Source: Bog-756 sp963828385
GTDB lineage: Bacteria > Actinomycetota > Acidimicrobiia > Acidimicrobiales > RAAP-2
Length of the DNA stretch: 64,000 bases
Direction of reading: 5' to 3'
NCBI GenBank assembly: GCA_963828385.1
Contig: CAWHEF010000002.1
Location: forward strand, 2,108,001 to 2,172,000
Position 1 is the first letter of the stretch, and each line of letters starts with the position of its first letter. The notes under the pieces are model-generated. The model was not told the origin of the DNA, did not search any database, and saw nothing but the letters and a program-made list of their open reading frames with translations. The position numbers were made by a program, and so were the translations under genes. Below, one piece after another: positions 33,049 to 40,664 of this stretch.

Positions 33049-34659
33049 GTGACATCGAAGGCTCCCGTGGTCGTCGCCGTCGACGCCGGCACGACCGGGA
33101 TCCGGGCCCTCGTGGTCGACGAACGCTGCCGCGTCAGCGCCGTGGCCTATCGAGAGCTGACCCAGCACTTCCCCAGGCCAGGATGGGTCGAGCACGACCC
33201 GGTCGAGATCATCGACGCGGTGATGGCGACCCTCGCCACCGTGAGCACCGAGATCGCAGACCACGGGCAGTCGGTCCAGGCGGTCGGGATCACCAACCAG
33301 CGCGAGACGGTGGTCGCCTGGGACCGGCGCACGGGGGACCCGCTGGCTCCCGCCATCGTGTGGCAGGACCGTCGCACCGCCGCCGATTGCGCCCGGCTCG
33401 AGCAAGAGGGCCACCTTCCCCTCGTGCGCCGCTCGACAGGACTCGTCCTCGACCCGTACTTCTCCGCCACCAAGATGCGGTGGCTCCTCGAAACAGGGGG
33501 GCTGGGCGGGCACGCCGGCTCGTCGGGCACCGACCTCGTGCTCGGAACCGTGGACTCCTGGGTCCTCTGGAACCTGTCGGGCGGCACGGAGGGCGGCGTG
33601 CTCGCCACCGACACGACCAACGCTTCGAGGACGCTCCTCTACGACATCGGCGCCCGTCGGTGGTCCGACGACCTGTGCACGCTCTTCGAGGTACCCGTCC
33701 GGCTGCTGCCCGAGGTGCTCCCCTCGAGCGGCCGGTTCGGGGTGATCCGCGGCGCCGGGCCCGGTGGCCGCTCCCCGCTCGGGGGCGTCCCCATCAGCGG
33801 CATCGCCGGAGACCAGCATGCCGCCCTCTTCGGCCAGTGCTGCTTCGAGCCGGGAGCCACCAAGGTCACGTTCGGAACCGGCACGTTCGTCCTCACGAAC
33901 GCCGGAGCGGTGTGCCCCGATCCGCTGGAGGGCCTGCTCACCACCATCGCCTGGGACCTGGGCGATGCCGCCAACATGGATGCCGGCAACGTGGGTGCCG
34001 CCAACGTGGATGCCGACGGGGCCGGGGTCACCTACGCACTGGAGGGATCGGTCTTCGTCTCCGGAGCCGGCGTCCAGTGGCTGCGGGACGGGCTCGGCGT
34101 CATCGAACGGGCAGACGAAACCGAAACGTTGGCGAGGTCGGTCCCGAGCAGTGACGGGCTCGTCATCGTTCCCGCCTTTACCGGCCTCGGGAGCCCGCAC
34201 TGGGACCCCGAGGCCCGCGGCACCATCGTGGGCCTGAGCAGGGGGACCGGGCGGCCGCACGTGGCCCGGGCCCTGGTCGAGTCCATGGGCTTCCAGGTGA
34301 GGGACGTGACCGGGGCCATGGCCGCCGGAGGGAGGGCGCCCACCCATCTGCGGGTCGACGGCGGAGCCGGCGCCATGGACCTCCTCTTGGAGGTCACCGC
34401 CGACCAGACGAGGTTGCCCGTCACCCGGCCGGTCTCGGTCGAAACCACGGCCCTCGGGGCCGCTACCCTCGCCGGCTTGGGCGAAGGCCTCTGGGGCTCG
34501 CTCGACGAGCTGGCCGGGCTGTGGGAGGCGGACGCCGCGTTCCACCCGGTGGTGGCCGAGGCGGAAGCGGACGGGCTCTACGAAGGCTGGCTCCGTGCCG
34601 TCGACAGGTCGCGCCACTGGGCGCGCACCGACGCCGGCCGGGACCCGGGATCACCGTAG
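33049..34659 (+). CDS. glpK: glycerol kinase
   Basis: A 536-residue FGGY-family sugar kinase: N-terminal AVDAGTTGIRALVVDERC (phosphate-binding loop 1), 'GITNQRETVVAWDRRTG' with the glycerol-contacting Arg-Glu, 'WQDRRTA', 'VDSWVLWNLSGG', 'GIAGDQHAALFGQ' (catalytic Asp), 'TFGTGTFVLTNAG' and 'HLRVDGGAGAMDLLLE'. It phosphorylates glycerol to glycerol-3-phosphate. An unusual insert after 'TIAWDLG' is built of three 15-nt repeats (DAANM-DAGNV-GAANV). GTG 33049 is only 21 nt from the divergent phosphoesterase start. A possible glycerol channel (aquaporin family) lies at 47459-48310. Confidence 0.93.
   Translation: MTSKAPVVVAVDAGTTGIRALVVDERCRVSAVAYRELTQHFPRPGWVEHDPVEIIDAVMATLATVSTEIADHGQSVQAVGITNQRETVVAWDRRTGDPLAPAIVWQDRRTAADCARLEQEGHLPLVRRSTGLVLDPYFSATKMRWLLETGGLGGHAGSSGTDLVLGTVDSWVLWNLSGGTEGGVLATDTTNASRTLLYDIGARRWSDDLCTLFEVPVRLLPEVLPSSGRFGVIRGAGPGGRSPLGGVPISGIAGDQHAALFGQCCFEPGATKVTFGTGTFVLTNAGAVCPDPLEGLLTTIAWDLGDAANMDAGNVGAANVDADGAGVTYALEGSVFVSGAGVQWLRDGLGVIERADETETLARSVPSSDGLVIVPAFTGLGSPHWDPEARGTIVGLSRGTGRPHVARALVESMGFQVRDVTGAMAAGGRAPTHLRVDGGAGAMDLLLEVTADQTRLPVTRPVSVETTALGAATLAGLGEGLWGSLDELAGLWEADAAFHPVVAEAEADGLYEGWLRAVDRSRHWARTDAGRDPGSP
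33964..34008 (+). repeat. 15-nt in-frame minisatellite inside glpK
   Basis: Three consecutive 15-nt units, GATGCCGCCAACATG, GATGCCGGCAACGTG and GGTGCCGCCAACGTG, then a partial fourth (GATGCCGAC). They encode pentapeptides DAANM, DAGNV, GAANV. Because the unit is a multiple of three, copy-number change lengthens the protein without breaking it. Glycerol kinases do not usually carry this insert. Confidence 0.85.
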
Positions 34660-34679
34660 GTCGCCGTCGTCCATCTCCC

Positions 34680-35528
34680 TCAGCAGGTGGTCGAATCGGC
34701 CGAGGAGCCCGGCCCGACCTCGGGGTCGTCGACCTCTCCCCCGTTCGAGGAGCGCAGGATGGCCCCGAGGTGGACGACGTACCACTGCCCCCGCCACGAG
34801 ATCATGGAGGCGATCCCGAACGAGCGCGTCTGGCCGTCCAGCTGGTAGACGACGCGCGAGTCGGCCACCTCGAAGTAGCCGACGGCGTTGTCACACACGC
34901 CAGGTGGGATCCAGTGGCCGTACTGGGCGGGGACGGACACCCCGGTCAGGGTGGCGGCGTCGGCGTCGGGACCGAGGAGGGCGTGTGCGGCAGCCACGTC
35001 GGCCCCGTAGTCCGACACGAGCCGCTCGTCGTAGTCCGAGCCCGGATCGGCGACCGTCTTGACCTGCAGGTAGGCCGATCTCGGGAAGAACGCGCCGAGG
35101 GCGGCCTGCTCGGACCCGGAGACCACTCCCTGCCAAAGGGCGGACATCTCTGCCTCGAACTGGGGCGTGTCCGTGGAGGGGAACTCGTCGGTCTGGGGCA
35201 GCGCCCCCGGATCGGTGGTGGGCGGCGGGGCCAGGGTCGTCGTGGTCGGCGGGGCGGTGGTGGTCGGGGGAAGGGTTGTCGTCGGCGGGCGGGTCGTGGA
35301 CCTCCTGCTCGCATCGGCGACGCGTGACCCGGCGGGCCGGGAGCCCGGTCCACCGCCACCGGCATCGACGGCGAGGACGACGCCGACGACGACGACACCC
35401 ATCACCAGTCCCATGCGCACCAGCGATGCTGCGGTACGGCGACGGGCTCGTCGATGCCGGACGTGGCCACCACGGGCCGAGCGGGAGGCACCGGTCGCTC
35501 GTCCCCGGCCGTGGGCGGAGGAATTCAT
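34680..35528 (-). CDS. membrane-anchored protein with Thr/Pro linker, function unknown
   Basis: A 282-residue protein. A strongly basic cytoplasmic tail (residues 1-37) precedes a transmembrane helix (LVRMGLVMGVVVVGVVLAV). A Thr/Pro-rich linker (TTTLPPTTTAPPTTTTLAPPP) about 30 residues long leads to an external domain of about 170 residues ('EAEMSALWQGVVSGSEQAALGAFFP' to 'SFGIASMISWRGQWYVVHLGAI') with one pair of cysteines. The last domain resembles cone-fold (NTF2-like) proteins in its helix-sheet order, but I cannot assign a family. It is convergent with glpK. Confidence 0.75.
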   Translation of the reverse strand: MNSSAHGRGRATGASRSARGGHVRHRRARRRTAASLVRMGLVMGVVVVGVVLAVDAGGGGPGSRPAGSRVADASRRSTTRPPTTTLPPTTTAPPTTTTLAPPPTTDPGALPQTDEFPSTDTPQFEAEMSALWQGVVSGSEQAALGAFFPRSAYLQVKTVADPGSDYDERLVSDYGADVAAAHALLGPDADAATLTGVSVPAQYGHWIPPGVCDNAVGYFEVADSRVVYQLDGQTRSFGIASMISWRGQWYVVHLGAILRSSNGGEVDDPEVGPGSSADSTTC

Positions 35529-35618
35529 GGGGTGGCGAGATGGTAGGCCGGTCGTGACACCCCCGCCCGCCCGATCGGAGGTGGCGCTGCCGCCCTCATG
35601 GGAGACGTTCCAATCCGC

Positions 35619-36263
35619 TCAGGGGCGGCCTCCACCCTGGTCGGCGATCTCGGCCATGATCGTGAGCCGTTGGCGCTCGCGCTCTCGGAGGATCGGTTCG
35701 TCCCGGCCGACGACCAGGATCAGGCCGCGCTGGACCATGACCGCGGTGCCGACGTGATCGTGCCCGTCGTCGACGACCCGGTCGGGCGGGGGAACGGTGG
35801 CCCGTCGGGCCAGGGTCTCGAGCGTGTCCTGCTCCGGACGGGAGCCCGCGGCGGCGGCGGGCTGGAGCGTGTCGGCGTCGACGACCACGGCGAAGGTCGC
35901 CGACAGGCTCGCCGTCACCGCATGGACCAGCTGGTCGAGCAGATCCGATGACGACGACTGGGTGAAGAGGGCCCGAGTGAGGGACAGCAGCTCGCCGTAG
36001 CGGTCGGGCAGGTCGGCCCAGTAGGGCAGTATCGCCTCGACGACCACTCCGTCCACTTCGAGGATCTCACCCCGGACGAGGTCGATCGCCTCGTCCCCCA
36101 GTCCGACGCCCAGCTCGTCCACGACCACGCCGTTCGTGCGCTCGAGGATGTCGATCGAGACGACGTCTCCGCCAACCGAGCCGATCCGGCTGGCCACGGC
36201 CCCGAGCGCCCCCGGTCGGTCGGGGAGCTGCAACCTGATCAGGTAGTTGCCCATTGCCGTCAC
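35619..36263 (-). CDS. ACT-domain protein with GAF-like C-terminal region
   Basis: A 214-residue protein. The N-terminal ACT domain (residues 5-75) begins 'YLIRLQLPDRPGALGAVASRIG' and has 'GDVVSIDILERTNGVVVDELGV', a standard beta-alpha-beta ligand-binding fold seen in amino-acid-controlled enzymes and regulators. The second half ('SDLLDQLVHAVTASLSATFAVVVDADTLQPAAAAG...') resembles a GAF-type sensor module. No catalytic motif is present, so it is probably a regulator or sensor. ATG 36254 is a possible alternative start. It stands alone on this strand between unrelated genes. Confidence 0.8.
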   Translation of the reverse strand: MTAMGNYLIRLQLPDRPGALGAVASRIGSVGGDVVSIDILERTNGVVVDELGVGLGDEAIDLVRGEILEVDGVVVEAILPYWADLPDRYGELLSLTRALFTQSSSSDLLDQLVHAVTASLSATFAVVVDADTLQPAAAAGSRPEQDTLETLARRATVPPPDRVVDDGHDHVGTAVMVQRGLILVVGRDEPILRERERQRLTIMAEIADQGGGRP

Positions 36264-36354
36264 GGTAGGCCTGCTCTGTGTCGGGAGCGTTTCCTGCGCG
36301 TGACGGCACGGCGACGGGCCGGCCCGTCACGCCCGCCGCAAGCCGCGCCGACCC

Positions 36355-37134
36355 TCAGGCGGGGTGGGGACGGGCGCGGTTTGCGTACTCGTCCACGTAC
36401 TCCTGTCCGGACAGCTTGGCGATCTCCGTCATGAGGGCGTCGGTCATGGCGCGGAGCTGGTCCTCACCCCCGACCCGGTCGGACCCGCAGGACCCGGTGT
36501 TGCCGGATTCCGAGATCGCCCCACGGGCAGCCACGGCGGCGCCCGGGACGAGCTCCGGGCTGTTCGCTCTGTCATGCCTGCCGGTGATCAGCCTCTCTCC
36601 GCTGTGGAGGTAGGCGACGGGTGGCCCGAACCGCACGGTGACGGGGAGGAACGGTCGCATCACGTTGCTGCCCGGAGGCTGGATGGACCTGGTGCCGATG
36701 ATGCCCACAGGGATGACCGGCACGTCGCAGCAGAGCGCGAGCCTCGCCGCCCCGGTGTGGCCCTTGTGGAGGCGGAGGTCGGGGGCCCGTGTCCCCTCGG
36801 GGTAGATGGCGAGCAGGCGCCCGGCGTTGAGGATGTCGGTGGCGGTGTCGAGCGCCCGCTGGGACGCGCTCCCCCCTTCCCTTCGCATGGGGATCTGACC
36901 GGCGGCCCGGAAGAACCACGCAGTCTTCCAGCTGTCGAAGTACTCGGCCTTGGCCACGTAGGTGACCCGCCGCTTCAGGACGAGCGGCAGGAAGAAGGAG
37001 TCGCAGAACGACTGGTGGTTGGCGGCGAGCACCGCCGGACCGTGAGCCGGCACGTGCTCCCGGCCTTCGACCCGGACCCGCCACAGCAGGAAGAGGAACG
37101 GGCTCAACACCGCCTTCAGGAGCCAGTAGGCCAC
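36355..37134 (-). CDS. 1-acyl-sn-glycerol-3-phosphate acyltransferase (PlsC family)
   Basis: A 259-residue acyltransferase with the four PlsC blocks: NHQSFCD (H-x4-D catalytic pair), 'GQIPMRREGGS', 'IYPEGTRAPD' (glycerol-phosphate binding) and 'VIPVGIIGT'. It adds the second acyl chain to lysophosphatidic acid in phospholipid synthesis, at the membrane. An N-terminal hydrophobic stretch (LLKAVLSPFLFLLW) anchors it. The C-terminal 60 residues are not conserved in the family. It is divergent from the TetR gene at 37263 with 128 nt between starts. Confidence 0.9.
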   Translation of the reverse strand: MAYWLLKAVLSPFLFLLWRVRVEGREHVPAHGPAVLAANHQSFCDSFFLPLVLKRRVTYVAKAEYFDSWKTAWFFRAAGQIPMRREGGSASQRALDTATDILNAGRLLAIYPEGTRAPDLRLHKGHTGAARLALCCDVPVIPVGIIGTRSIQPPGSNVMRPFLPVTVRFGPPVAYLHSGERLITGRHDRANSPELVPGAAVAARGAISESGNTGSCGSDRVGGEDQLRAMTDALMTEIAKLSGQEYVDEYANRARPHPA

Positions 37135-37262
37135 GATCCACGGTACCGCCGCCCCGGACGCAGCGCATCGGCGTTCACCCCGTCATGGCGACCACGTCCA
37201 CTCCCGGCGGCGTGCCGAGCGACGTTGACCACCCCCCGAGCGACTCGTAGCGTCGGGGCGCC

Positions 37263-37876
37263 ATGGTGCATCGCCTCACCCCGAGAGGAGCCCGGCGTCG
37301 CCGGCAGCTCATGGACGTGGCCGCCCACACGTTCGCCGCCGAGGGCTACCACCCGACATCGGTGGCCTCCGTCGTGGACCGGCTGGGAGTGGGCAAGGGC
37401 GTCTTCTACTGGTACTTCGCTTCCAAGGACGAGCTCATGGTCACCATCTTGGAGGAGGCGATCCGGGATCTTCGCCTGGCCCAACGCGATGCCATCGCCG
37501 GCGAGCACGACCCGGCCCGACGGATCGAACAGGGGATCCGTGCCACCCTGACCTGGCTCTCCGGCCACCGGCACCTGTTCGTGCTGATGGAGGCGGCCCG
37601 GACCGAGGAGCGCTTCTCGGCCATCCTCCGCCACGCCGACCAGCAGGCGGTGGCGGACGCCCTCCCCCATGTCAGCGCCGGCGTCACGGCCGGACTGCTA
37701 CGTCACGAGGACCCCGAGGTCCTCACGACCGCCATCTTCGGAGTGACCCTCCATCTGGCCCGGGTGCTGGTGCTCGAGCGGGGCGAGGAGGCGGACCGCG
37801 TCGCCGAGGTGGCCATCGCCTTCTGCCGCGACGGCTATCGGGCGGCCCCGGCGGCAGTCCCCCGTCGGATCGCTGA
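37263..37876 (+). CDS. TetR-family transcriptional regulator (no stop codon in its own frame)
   Basis: The N-terminal helix-turn-helix is clear: 'RRQLMDVAAHTFAAEGYHPTS' then 'VASVVDRLGVGKGVFYWYF' and 'ASKDELMVTILEEA', followed by an all-helical ligand domain up to about 37850 ('AEVAIAFCRDGYRAAP'). The frame then runs on without a stop to 39407 through DNA that codes for the aminotransferase on the other strand, so the original C-terminus is lost or shifted. A TGA at 37874-37876 in the next frame, reached by a single-base change, is the likely original end and is used here. Three 8-nt repeats follow at 37881. The start ATG lies 128 nt from the divergent PlsC gene. Confidence 0.75.
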
Positions 37877-37880
37877 ACTC

Positions 37881-37904
37881 GGAACTCCGGAACTCCGGAA
37901 CTCC
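37881..37904 (+). repeat. three tandem GGAACTCC octamers at the TetR 3' end
   Basis: GGAACTCC is repeated perfectly three times (37881-37888, 37889-37896, 37897-37904), with a partial copy (GAACTC) just before. The unit is 8 nt, so each gain or loss changes the reading frame of the TetR gene. It lies 36 nt from the end of the aminotransferase gene on the other strand. Confidence 0.85.
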
Positions 37905-37940
37905 GGGAGGCCGGCCGTCCGCCGAGGCGCCGACACGCCG

Positions 37941-39143
37941 TCAGGAGAGCCGGACGAGGGCCTTTCGAAGGCTGCGGATGGCCTGGCCGATGCGCTGCTC
38001 GTTCTCGATGAGGGCGAACCGGACATGGCCGTCACCGCCCGGTCCGAAGCCGACCCCGGGCGAGGTGGCGACGTCTGCTTCCTGCACCAGGAACTTCGAG
38101 AACTCGAGCGAGCCCATCTCGCGGTACGGCTCGGGGATGGGCGCCCACACGAACATGGTGCCCCGGGGCGGGACGACCTCCCAGCCGATCCGGTTCAAAC
38201 CGCCGACCAGGGCGTCGCGACGAGCCTGGTAGGTGTCGTTGATCGTCTTGGGGAAGTCGGGCGCCTCGTTCATGGCCACGATGGCGGCGATCTGGATGGG
38301 CTGGAACGTCCCGTAGTCGAGGTAGCTCTTGAGCTTGGTGAGCGCCTGGACGATCTCGGCATTGCCCACGAGGAACCCGACCCGCCACCCGGCCATCGAG
38401 AACGACTTGGTCATGGTGTACAGCTCGACGGCCACCTCCTTCGCCCCGGGCACCTGGAGGATCGACGGCGGCTGGTAGCCGTCGAAGGAGATGTCGGCAT
38501 AGGCGAAGTCGTGGACCAGCACGATGCCGTGCTCGCGGGCGAACGCCACCAGCCTGGCCATCCAGTCGAGGTCCACGCACTCCGTCGTCGGGTTGTGGGG
38601 GAAGGAGAGCACGACCACCCGGGGCTTGGGCCAGGCCGACTCCCAAGCGTCCATGAGGTTGTCGAAGAACACCTCGCCGGGGCTGGCGCCGTTCTCGGCC
38701 CCGGGCGCATCGAGCCGTACGTGGCGGATGTCCGCCCCGGCGAAGAGCGGCGCATAGATGTGGATCGGGTAGGACGGCGAGGGGACGAGCGCCGTGTCAC
38801 CGGGACCGACGAGCACCCACATCACGTGGGACAGGCCCTCCTTGGCCCCGATGGTGGTGACCACCTCGCTGTCTGGATCGAGCGCCACCTCGAACTTGCG
38901 CAGGTAGCGGTCGGCGATGGCCCGGCGGATCTTCGGGATGCCGCGGCTGGCCGAGTACCGATGGTTCTTCGGGTTGCGGGCCGCCTCGGCGAGCTTGTCC
39001 ACGGCGACGTCGGGAGAGGGGAGGTCCGGGTTGCCGAAGCCCAGGTCGATCACGTCCCGTCCGGCCCGCCGGGCGTCGGCCTTCAGGTCGTCGATGGTGG
39101 CGAAGACGTACGGGGGCAGCCCGTTGATCCGGCGGAACTCCAT
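37941..39143 (-). CDS. alaC: class I aminotransferase (AlaC-type glutamate-pyruvate aminotransferase)
   Basis: A 400-residue fold-type I PLP enzyme. It starts M-E-F-R-R-I-N-G-L-P-P-Y-V-F and has 'DLGFGNPDLPSP', 'YSASRGIPKIRRAIADRY', 'SFPHNPTTECVDLDW' (Asn-Pro pair), 'HDFAYADISFDGY' and the PLP lysine in 'TMTKSFSMAGWRVGF'. Residue pattern and length match the AlaC/LL-DAP aminotransferase-like group that makes alanine from pyruvate. The symbol is given as most likely, not proven. ATG 39143 is chosen because upstream residues in the open frame are low-complexity. It is convergent with the TetR gene. Confidence 0.88.
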   Translation of the reverse strand: MEFRRINGLPPYVFATIDDLKADARRAGRDVIDLGFGNPDLPSPDVAVDKLAEAARNPKNHRYSASRGIPKIRRAIADRYLRKFEVALDPDSEVVTTIGAKEGLSHVMWVLVGPGDTALVPSPSYPIHIYAPLFAGADIRHVRLDAPGAENGASPGEVFFDNLMDAWESAWPKPRVVVLSFPHNPTTECVDLDWMARLVAFAREHGIVLVHDFAYADISFDGYQPPSILQVPGAKEVAVELYTMTKSFSMAGWRVGFLVGNAEIVQALTKLKSYLDYGTFQPIQIAAIVAMNEAPDFPKTINDTYQARRDALVGGLNRIGWEVVPPRGTMFVWAPIPEPYREMGSLEFSKFLVQEADVATSPGVGFGPGGDGHVRFALIENEQRIGQAIRSLRKALVRLS

Positions 39144-39249
39144 CGGACAAGCGTAGTGCTGCCCGTCAACGGTCCCCGACATCGTCGGGCCGCCCGTCGC
39201 CGACCCGACCGGCGCCCGACCAGCGTCTGTTCCGCCGGCGTCGGCGCTC

Positions 39250-39954
39250 TCACCGGTTTCGTTCGCTCGTCCATGACGCCGCCTCTGCGAGGGCGGCGAG
39301 GGAGCCGGGCCAACCGCACACGGCCCATGCCGCACCCGCCTCTTCCAGCCGGCCCAAGCGGTCCGCCATCTCGCCGACCGATCCCGCCACCGGCCCGGCC
39401 CATGTGACCTCGACGCCGCCCGACGCCACCTCCCGTACCTGTTCGTCGGTGGCGTCCCACAGGTTGATCGTCGCACCGATGGACCGGGCGGGTTCGACGT
39501 AGGGGTGGGGTCCCCCTCCCAGCCATACCGGGACGCCGTGCCGGACCAGCCGGAGCGCCACCGCGACCAACCGCGCCCGGCGCTCCCCGGCCGGTTCGAA
39601 CGGGAGGCCGAACGCCTCGTTCTCGTCCCTCGTCTTCCCGTCCCCGGTGCCGATGCCGGCGATGAAACGACCGTCGCTCAGGTTGTGGAGGCTCCTCAAC
39701 ACGGCGACGAGGACGTCGTCTGGCACCAGCCCGATGCGCGCCACCAGCGATCCGACCTCGATGGTCGACGTCGAGGCCACGACGGCGCCGAGCAACGGGC
39801 CAGAGGAGATCGCCGGCCGCCCCGGCTGGCCCATGGGCCAGAGATGGTCGAAGCAGAAGACGCCGTCGAACCCCATCGTCTCGGCCTTCTCGGCCGTCTC
39901 CAAGACGGCTCGGGCGTCGTCGGAGAACTGCGGGAGCGTGATACCGACCTTCAC
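39250..39954 (-). CDS. LLM-class F420-dependent oxidoreductase
   Basis: A 234-residue luciferase-like monooxygenase fold protein: 'VGITLPQFSDDARAVLETAEKAE', 'MGFDGVFCFDHLWPMG', 'GRFIAGIGTGDGKTRDENEAFGLPF' and 'VPVWLGGG'. Its proportions (shorter than the 280-340 usual) and the D-H-L signature fit the actinobacterial LLM class that uses F420 or FMN. Substrate unknown. It lies 106 nt beyond the aminotransferase start and 15 nt before a repeated hairpin element. It may be slightly truncated at the C-terminus, where the conserved final helices are short. Confidence 0.82.
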   Translation of the reverse strand: MKVGITLPQFSDDARAVLETAEKAETMGFDGVFCFDHLWPMGQPGRPAISSGPLLGAVVASTSTIEVGSLVARIGLVPDDVLVAVLRSLHNLSDGRFIAGIGTGDGKTRDENEAFGLPFEPAGERRARLVAVALRLVRHGVPVWLGGGPHPYVEPARSIGATINLWDATDEQVREVASGGVEVTWAGPVAGSVGEMADRLGRLEEAGAAWAVCGWPGSLAALAEAASWTSERNR

Positions 39955-39968
39955 CGGCCTCGCCGCCC

Positions 39969-40022
39969 CTCACCGGTCCGGAGCCGGTCAGGCCGCCTCT
40001 CACCGGCCCGGAGCCGGTCAGG
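39969..40022. repeat. two direct copies of a 24-nt palindromic element
   Basis: The 24-nt element (begins CTCACCGGTCCGGAGCCGGT and ends CAGG) occurs at 39969-39992 and 39999-40022, a period of 30 nt with one mismatch. Each holds ACCGG-N7-CCGGT, a 5-bp stem. It lies between the LLM oxidoreductase start and the SRPBCC gene; the second copy overlaps that gene's stop codon at 40018-40020. It may be a transcription terminator, but there is no T-run. Confidence 0.8.
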
Positions 40023-40467
40023 CGTCGGACTCGGCCCGGGCCTTGAGCTCACGGAGGGCGGTGGCCATGATGCGGCTCTGGGCCCGCATCTTGATGAACC
40101 CGGGCAGCGGGACCTTCATCTCGACCTCCAGGTGGTAGGTCACCTCCGTGCCCCCGGCCCCGTCGGGGCCGAACACGTAGCTACCGTCCAGCTTGGACGT
40201 GATGTCCCCTGCCGTCTGCACCCAGGAGAGTGCCCCGGGAGCCCGGCTGTAGTCGTAGGCCAGGGTGTAGTTCGTGCTGCGCCCGAATGCCGCCGCTCGG
40301 AACGTGACCGACGTCGGACGACCCTCGGCGTCACGCTCTTCGACGGTGACGTCCTTGATGTCCGCCGCCCACTGCGGATAGGCGGCGATGTCGGAGCTGA
40401 CTTCGAAACAGCGCGCCGGCGTGGCCTTGACCACCGTTCGCTCCGTCGCTTGTTCCGCCACGATCAT
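40018..40467 (-). CDS. SRPBCC/polyketide cyclase-like protein (TB16.3-like)
   Basis: A 149-residue START/Bet v1-like fold protein: 'VVKATPARCFEVSSDIAAYPQWAADIK' at the start, a central sheet, and the long C-terminal helix 'FIKMRAQSRIMATALRELKARAES'. Such proteins bind hydrophobic ligands. ATG 40467 is fixed by an excellent Shine-Dalgarno (GGAGGAGGG) about 5 nt upstream. A similar gene (Rv2185c/TB16.3) lies near the mannosyltransferase pimB in mycobacteria, and the same neighbourhood is kept here, hinting at a cell-envelope lipid role. That link is inference. Confidence 0.85.
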   Translation of the reverse strand: MIVAEQATERTVVKATPARCFEVSSDIAAYPQWAADIKDVTVEERDAEGRPTSVTFRAAAFGRSTNYTLAYDYSRAPGALSWVQTAGDITSKLDGSYVFGPDGAGGTEVTYHLEVEMKVPLPGFIKMRAQSRIMATALRELKARAESDA

Positions 40468-40618
40468 CCCTCCTCCTCGGTTCGGTTGACCTGACCTGGC
40501 AGCAGCTCCCCTGGAACGTGGCTCCTGCCTGCATTCATCATCGGTCACGGGTGTCCGGGTCCGTGGTCGTGGTTAGCTTGGCACGCCGGCGGGAGGCGAA
40601 GTACGACCGGCTCGCCGT

Positions 40619-40633
40619 GGGGTGTCACACCCC
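40619..40633. repeat. 15-nt inverted repeat after pimB
   Basis: GGGGTGTCACACCCC, a perfect palindrome around a central C (7-bp arms). It lies 32 nt beyond the pimB stop and about 150 nt upstream of the SRPBCC start on the minus strand, next to short GGTCTC/GGGCTC-type repeats at 40636-40665. It could be a terminator hairpin for pimB or an operator for the SRPBCC gene. Confidence 0.5.
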
Positions 40634-40664
40634 GTCGGTCTCGGTCTCGGGCTCGGTCTCGGGC

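Noticed and set aside
37905..39407. Long plus-strand open frame continuing the TetR gene
   Set aside because: It lies exactly opposite a well-conserved aminotransferase and its translation is low-complexity Arg/Gly/His/Asp, typical of an antisense frame in GC-rich DNA.
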